Source of the DNA: Amycolatopsis decaplanina DSM 44594
GTDB taxonomy: Bacteria; Actinomycetota; Actinomycetes; Mycobacteriales; Pseudonocardiaceae
Length of the DNA stretch: 64,000 nt
Assembly: GCF_000342005.1 (NCBI RefSeq)
Contig: NZ_AOHO01000077.1
Coordinates: 124,001-188,000, forward strand
Direction: 5' to 3'
Numbering within the stretch: position 1 is the first letter of the stretch; each line of letters starts with the position of its first letter. The notes beneath the pieces were generated by a model, which was not told where the DNA came from, searched no databases, and saw nothing but the letters and a program-made list of their open reading frames with translations. This document shows positions 59,685 to 64,000 of this stretch, one piece after another. Made by a program: the position numbers and the translations under genes.

Positions 59685-61148
59685 ATGGCGTCCCGGTTCG
59701 TGGACCGCGCGGTGATCCATCTGGCCGCCGGTGACGGTGGGAACGGCTGCGCCTCGGTGCACCGCGAGAAGTTCAAGCCCCTCGGCGGCCCGGACGGCGG
59801 TAACGGCGGCAACGGTGGCGACGTCCTCCTGATCGTCGACCCGAACGTCCACACCTTGCTCGACTTCCACTTCCGCCCGCACGCCCGCGCCGGCAACGGC
59901 AAGCTGGGCCAGGGCGGTAACCGCGCCGGTGCGGCGGGGGAGACGCTGGAGATGCGCGTCCCGTCCGGCACCGTCGTGATGACCGAAGACGGCGAGATCC
60001 TGGCCGACCTGGTCGGCCCCGGCACCACCTTCGTCGCCGCGCAGGGCGGCCGCGGCGGCCTCGGGAACGCGGCGCTGGCCTCGAAGGCCCGCCGGGCACC
60101 CGGGTTCGCGCTGCTGGGCGAGCCGGGGGAGACCCGCGACCTCGTCCTGGAACTGCGTTCGGTCGCCGACGTCGGCCTGCTCGGCTTCCCGTCCGCGGGC
60201 AAGTCGTCGCTGATCTCGGTGCTGTCCGCGGCCAAGCCGAAGATCGCCGACTACCCGTTCACCACGCTGGTGCCGAACCTGGGCGTGATCACCGCCGGGT
60301 CGACGGTGTTCACCATGGCCGACGTGCCGGGACTGATCCCGGGCGCGAGTGAGGGCAAGGGCCTCGGCCTCGACTTCCTGCGCCACATCGAGCGCTGCGC
60401 GGTGCTGGTGCACGTCGTGGACTGCGCCACCTTCGAGCCTGGGCGCGACCCGCTGTCCGACATCGACGCCCTCGAAGAAGAACTCGCCCGCTACACCCCG
60501 AGCCTCGGCGGCGACCTCGCCGACCGGCCACGCGTGGTGGTGCTCAACAAGATCGACATCCCGGACGCCGCCGAACTCGCCGAGTTCGTGCGCCCGGAAC
60601 TGGAAGCCCGCGGGCTCAGTGTGTTCGAGATCTCCACGGCGTCGCGGCAGGGTCTCAAGGAACTGACCTACGCGCTCGCGGCTGTCGTGGAGAAGTACCG
60701 CTCCGAACAGCCCGCTCCTGAGCCGGCGAAGGTCGTGCTCAGGCCGATGGCGGTCGACGACGCCGGTTTCACCGTCGAGCTCGACCCGGAGGAGGAGGGC
60801 GCGTTCATCATCCGCGGCTCCCGTCCGGAACGGTGGATCCGGCAGACCAACTTCGGCAACGACGAAGCGGTGGGTTACCTCGCCGACCGGCTCAACCGGC
60901 TGGGCGTCGAGGAAGTACTGGCACGCAAGGGCGCCGTACCCGGCAGCCCCGTCACCATCGGCGACGTCCAGTTCGAGTGGGAGCCGTCGACCCCGGCCGG
61001 GGTCGCGGTGCACCTGTCGGGCCGGGGCACGGACGTGCGGCTGGAGAACACCAGCCGCATCGGTGCCGCCGAACGTAAAGAAGCCCGCCGGATCCGTCGT
61101 GACGGTCCGGACGGCGTCGAAGACGAAGACGAGATGGACGACGAGTGA
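59685..61148 (+). CDS. obg: GTPase Obg/CgtA
   Basis: 487 residues. Glycine-rich OBG fold at the N-terminus (G-D-G-G-N-G-C ... G-G-N-G-G-N-G-G-D). G domain with G-F-P-S-A-G-K-S-S (~167), D-V-P-G-L, N-K-I-D. C-terminal OCT domain (~350-430) and an acidic tail. It acts in 50S assembly and stress signalling. The stop overlaps proB as GTGA. Confidence 0.96.
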   Translation: MASRFVDRAVIHLAAGDGGNGCASVHREKFKPLGGPDGGNGGNGGDVLLIVDPNVHTLLDFHFRPHARAGNGKLGQGGNRAGAAGETLEMRVPSGTVVMTEDGEILADLVGPGTTFVAAQGGRGGLGNAALASKARRAPGFALLGEPGETRDLVLELRSVADVGLLGFPSAGKSSLISVLSAAKPKIADYPFTTLVPNLGVITAGSTVFTMADVPGLIPGASEGKGLGLDFLRHIERCAVLVHVVDCATFEPGRDPLSDIDALEEELARYTPSLGGDLADRPRVVVLNKIDIPDAAELAEFVRPELEARGLSVFEISTASRQGLKELTYALAAVVEKYRSEQPAPEPAKVVLRPMAVDDAGFTVELDPEEEGAFIIRGSRPERWIRQTNFGNDEAVGYLADRLNRLGVEEVLARKGAVPGSPVTIGDVQFEWEPSTPAGVAVHLSGRGTDVRLENTSRIGAAERKEARRIRRDGPDGVEDEDEMDDE

Positions 61149-62254
61149 GTTCAACCCGGGTGGCGATCGCCGACGCGAAGCGTGTGGTCGTCAAGGTCGG
61201 TTCCTCCGCACTGACCACCGCCGGCGACGGTCTCGACGTGGCCAGGCTGGACGCACTGGTGGACGCGATCGCCGACCGGGTCGCCCGCGGCACACAGATC
61301 GTGCTGGTGTCCTCGGGCGCGATCGGCGCGGGACTCGCGCCGCTCTCGCTCGGCAAACGACCGCGTGATCTCGCCACCCAGCAGGCCGCGGCCAGTGTGG
61401 GGCAGCTGGCGCTGGCCCATGCCTACGCCGAGTCGTTCGGCCGGTTTTCCCTGACCGTGGGCCAGGTTCTGCTGACGTCGGACGACGTCGTGCGCCGGGC
61501 GCACTACCGCAACGCGCAGAACACGTTCACCCGTCTGCTGGCCCTCGGCGCGGTTCCCGTGGTCAACGAGAACGACACCGTGGCCACCGAAGAGATCCGC
61601 TTCGGCGACAACGACCGGCTGGCCGCGCTGGTGGCTCACCTGATCGGCGCCGACGCGCTCGTCCTGTTGTCCGATGTGGACGGTCTGTACGACGGGGATC
61701 CCCGTGATGGCGCGACCCGCAAGATCGCCGAGGTCGCCGGAGAGTCCGATGTGGACGGAATCACCGTCGGCATGTCGAGTTCCGGGCTCGGCACCGGTGG
61801 CATGGTCTCGAAGCTCGCCGCGGCCCGCACCGCCGCCGGCGCGGGGATCCCGGTCCTGCTCGCCGCCGCTTCAGAGGCCGCACGCGCTCTCACTACCGCC
61901 GAGGTCGGCACCGCGTTCGCCGCCGCGGACTCCCGGCTGTCGGCCCGCCGGTTCTGGCTGGGCTACGCCGCGGGTGCGTCCGGGAAACTGCACCTCGACG
62001 ACGGCGCGGTCGCGGCCGTCGTCCGCCGCCGGCGCTCACTGCTGGCCGCCGGGATCACCGGCGTCGACGGTGACTTCCAGGCGGGCGACGTCGTCGACCT
62101 GGTCGACCTTCGGCAGCGAACCGTGGCGCGCGGGGTCGTGGCCTTCGACGCGGGCGAACTACCCGACCTCATCGGCCGCTCCAGCCACGACCTCCCCGCG
62201 GAACAGCGGCGCGAGGTCGTCCACGCGGACGACCTGGTCCCTCTTCGCCGCTAG
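61145..62254 (+). CDS. proB: Glutamate 5-kinase
   Basis: 369 residues. Amino-acid-kinase domain with V-V-K-V-G-S-S-A-L (~17), S-S-G-A-I-G-A-G and N-E-N-D-T-V. A C-terminal PUA domain spans ~285-365. First step of proline synthesis, inhibited by proline. GTG start overlaps the obg stop by 4 nt. proA is not in the window. Confidence 0.96.
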   Translation: MSSTRVAIADAKRVVVKVGSSALTTAGDGLDVARLDALVDAIADRVARGTQIVLVSSGAIGAGLAPLSLGKRPRDLATQQAAASVGQLALAHAYAESFGRFSLTVGQVLLTSDDVVRRAHYRNAQNTFTRLLALGAVPVVNENDTVATEEIRFGDNDRLAALVAHLIGADALVLLSDVDGLYDGDPRDGATRKIAEVAGESDVDGITVGMSSSGLGTGGMVSKLAAARTAAGAGIPVLLAAASEAARALTTAEVGTAFAAADSRLSARRFWLGYAAGASGKLHLDDGAVAAVVRRRRSLLAAGITGVDGDFQAGDVVDLVDLRQRTVARGVVAFDAGELPDLIGRSSHDLPAEQRREVVHADDLVPLRR

Positions 62255-62293
62255 GGCATCAGACCCGGGGGCCGGAGGTGGCCCGGAAGGTTC

Positions 62294-62324
62294 AAGCGAC
62301 AGCGGGGGACCTTTGCTATCGCTT
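62294..62324. terminator. Hairpin between convergent proB and tetR genes
   Basis: AAGCGACAGC / GCTATCGCTT arms, one mismatch, 11-nt loop. The right arm includes the tetR stop codon. Confidence 0.55.
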
Positions 62325-62951
62325 GCCTGGATCGGCGAGGTGACCGACGAGGCGTGCCAGTTGCTCGCCGTAGGCCTCGGCGAACTCGGCCGAGCCGGGG
62401 TCCTGGCCCGAGACGGCTCGTACGACGCGAGGTAGCGCCAGCGCGGCACTGGACGCGGCCATGAAGATCACCAGCAGGAACGCCGGGTCGAGGTCGGCGG
62501 GGAAGTCGCCCGCGGCCTGACGGGCTCGCACGTACTCCACCTGCCGCTGGAGGAATTCGCGCTGACCCTCGACGCCGATCGCGTCGGGGGCGCCGTCGGT
62601 CAGGTTCTCCCAGAGGAACAGCTTGGCGAGATCGTGATCCCGGACCCCCGACTGGACGAAGAACCGGACGACCTCCGCGAATGGCTTGTCGTGGTCGGAA
62701 GCCGCGACGTAGTCGTCGTACATCGTCGCGGTCAACGCGTTGTACAGCCCTTCCTTGCCGCCGAAGTAGTACGAGATCAGCTGCTTGTTCACCCCCGCTT
62801 TCGCGGCGATCTCGCTGACGCGTGCCGCGGCGTAACCCTTCGCGCCGAACTCGGCCTTCGCCGCCTGCAAGAGCTGTGTCTTCGTGCGCTCGGGATCGCG
62901 CTGGCGTTCGACGGGGGCGCGGCGAGGGCTGCGAGGGGCGGCTTCGGACAT
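62316..62951 (-). CDS. TetR/AcrR family regulator, divergent from FAD monooxygenase
   Basis: 211 residues. Helix-turn-helix with F-G-A-K-G-Y-A-A-A-R-V-S-E-I-A-A-K-A-G-V and I-S-Y-Y-F-G-G-K-E-G-L-Y. C-terminal TetR_C domain of the AcrR type. It starts 91 nt from the divergent monooxygenase gene, with a palindrome in the gap, so it likely represses that gene. Confidence 0.9.
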   Translation of the reverse strand: MSEAAPRSPRRAPVERQRDPERTKTQLLQAAKAEFGAKGYAAARVSEIAAKAGVNKQLISYYFGGKEGLYNALTATMYDDYVAASDHDKPFAEVVRFFVQSGVRDHDLAKLFLWENLTDGAPDAIGVEGQREFLQRQVEYVRARQAAGDFPADLDPAFLLVIFMAASSAALALPRVVRAVSGQDPGSAEFAEAYGEQLARLVGHLADPGKR

Positions 62952-62977
62952 GGAGTTCAGCTTAGCCGCTGACTTTT

Positions 62978-62993
62978 TCAAACGTATGGTTGA
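62978..62993. promoter_or_regulatory. Putative TetR operator TCAAACGTATGGTTGA
   Basis: Imperfect 16-bp palindrome (TCAA/TTGA ends, six of eight pairs) in an A/T-rich patch between the divergent tetR and monooxygenase starts. Confidence 0.45.
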
Positions 62994-63042
62994 CTTAATT
63001 ACCCTTCTGGTTGATAGTTGTCGGCGGAGAGAGGAGAAAGCC

Positions 63043-64000
63043 ATGACCACGAGGATCGCGATCATCGGCGGCGGAACAGGCGGGCTCTGCTTGGCGCAAG
63101 GGCTGCGCAAGGCGGGGATCGACGTTTCCGTCCACGAGCGCAGCCGCACCCGGACCGAACGACTGCAGGGCTATCGTGTGCACATCAATCCGCACGGCTC
63201 GGCCGCGCTGCACGAATGCCTGCCGCCCGAGCTCTGGCAACGCTTCCTGGCCACCACCGGCACCACGAGCGGTCCGTTCACCTTCGTGACCGAGCGGCTG
63301 CAGGACCTGATGGTGATCGACAGTGAGCTCACGTCGAGCCCCGATCCCGCGTCGAGCCACCACTCGGTCAGCCGGATCAGCCTGCACCAGGTGCTGTCCG
63401 ATGGGCTCGAGGGAGTTCTGCGCCACGGCAAGGAGTTCGTCGGCTACCGCCGCGAGGGCGAGGTGGTCGTCTGTGAGTTCGCCGACGGCAGCACCGTCGA
63501 GGCCGACTTGGTCATCGGCGCCGACGGGGCCAATTCCCGGGTGCGCAAACAATTCCTGCCCGAAGCCGACCGGGTCGACACCGGGATCGTCGCGATCGCG
63601 GGCAAACACCCGCTGACCGAAGAGACCCGCAAGCGTTTGCCCGCCCGGCTCACCGACGGCCCGAGCATGGTGATGCCGCGTACCGGCGCGGGACTGTTCA
63701 GCGCCCCGCACGAGCTGAGCGGCTCCTCGTCCGTCAACGACGAGACCGCCGAATACGACCCTGTCTTGTTCGACAACACCTCGAGCTACATCATGTGGGC
63801 GTTCGCGGCGGACAACCGGCGCTACCCGGCCGGGGTGTCCTCATTGGACAGCGAGGGCCTGCGGGCCCTGGTGATGGACCTGATCGACGGCTGGGACCCC
63901 GCGTTCAAGGAGTTGGTCGCCGGCTCGCCCGAAGGGTCGGTGTCCCGGCTGCCGATCTTCACCTCGAAGCCCGTCGGACCGTGGCCGACAAGCAACATCA
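63043..64000 (+). CDS. FAD-dependent monooxygenase (C-terminus beyond window)
   Basis: About 319 residues are visible. N-terminal GxGxxG dinucleotide motif I-I-G-G-G-T-G-G-L, then an E-R motif, and the second FAD motif V-I-G-A-D-G-A-N-S-R-V-R near residue 160. This is the class A aromatic hydroxylase type (PHBH fold). Such genes next to a TetR regulator often modify or inactivate xenobiotics or antibiotics. ATG 63043 follows GAGAGGAGAAAG. The G-D-x-A-H motif and C-terminus are not in the window. Confidence 0.9.
   Translation, partial: MTTRIAIIGGGTGGLCLAQGLRKAGIDVSVHERSRTRTERLQGYRVHINPHGSAALHECLPPELWQRFLATTGTTSGPFTFVTERLQDLMVIDSELTSSPDPASSHHSVSRISLHQVLSDGLEGVLRHGKEFVGYRREGEVVVCEFADGSTVEADLVIGADGANSRVRKQFLPEADRVDTGIVAIAGKHPLTEETRKRLPARLTDGPSMVMPRTGAGLFSAPHELSGSSSVNDETAEYDPVLFDNTSSYIMWAFAADNRRYPAGVSSLDSEGLRALVMDLIDGWDPAFKELVAGSPEGSVSRLPIFTSKPVGPWPTSNI

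Overview
The window is high-GC actinobacterial chromosome. GTG and TTG starts are frequent, several transcripts look leaderless, and a mycothiol-dependent-type enzyme is present. Core genes run in the actinobacterial order tig-clpP1-clpP2-clpX ... valS-folC-DUF4233-ndk ... rne-rplU-rpmA-obg-proB. There is no mreBCD block between ndk and rne, unlike Streptomyces. I infer a member of the Pseudonocardiales, Amycolatopsis-like; this cannot be proven from the window. No tRNA, rRNA, CRISPR array, insertion sequence or integrase was seen.

Layout. 1-4.0 kb: MFS exporter fragment with a divergent MarR regulator, amidohydrolase, two small proteins and a PP2C phosphatase. 4.1-11.7 kb: a minus-strand surface-glycosylation operon (sensor kinase, two GT39 transferases, a GT2/GtrA fusion, a PRTase-like protein). 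Three near-identical arrays of 11-bp repeats sit before the kinase, the distal GT39 and the GT2 gene. 11.7-13.9 kb: a desaturase/hydroxylase fused to its own ferredoxin reductase. 14.2-18.6 kb: trigger factor and the ClpP1P2X protease. 18.7-29.7 kb: an anti-sigma factor with a SigF/SigB-type promoter, a Tat esterase, a TetR/carotenoid oxygenase pair with twin operators, fdhD, an OFA transporter with a 42-residue partner protein, an SDR, an LCP ligase and a SUKH-LRR protein. 29.7-33.5 kb: FdhF-like molybdoenzyme and two tandem membrane proteins sharing an unfamiliar N-terminal motif.

33.6-62.3 kb is the housekeeping backbone valS-folC-DUF4233-ndk-rne-rplU-rpmA-obg-proB. It is interrupted by accessory blocks: an SGNH hydrolase and methyltransferase; a frameshifted caspase-like remnant, an internally repeated protein, PhoD and an imine-reductase-like enzyme; then a phosphodiester glycosidase/metallophosphoesterase fusion, an M14 peptidase, an ABC exporter and a subtilase. 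The end holds a TetR regulator and a truncated FAD monooxygenase.

Two signals are not explained by ordinary annotation. One is a dispersed family of four near-perfect 44-50 bp palindromes whose arms covary, one of them translated into the tail of the M14 peptidase. The other is the triple 11-bp repeat array, each copy exactly 35 nt from a start codon. It looks like the operator of an OmpR-type response regulator, but no response regulator gene adjoins the kinase.
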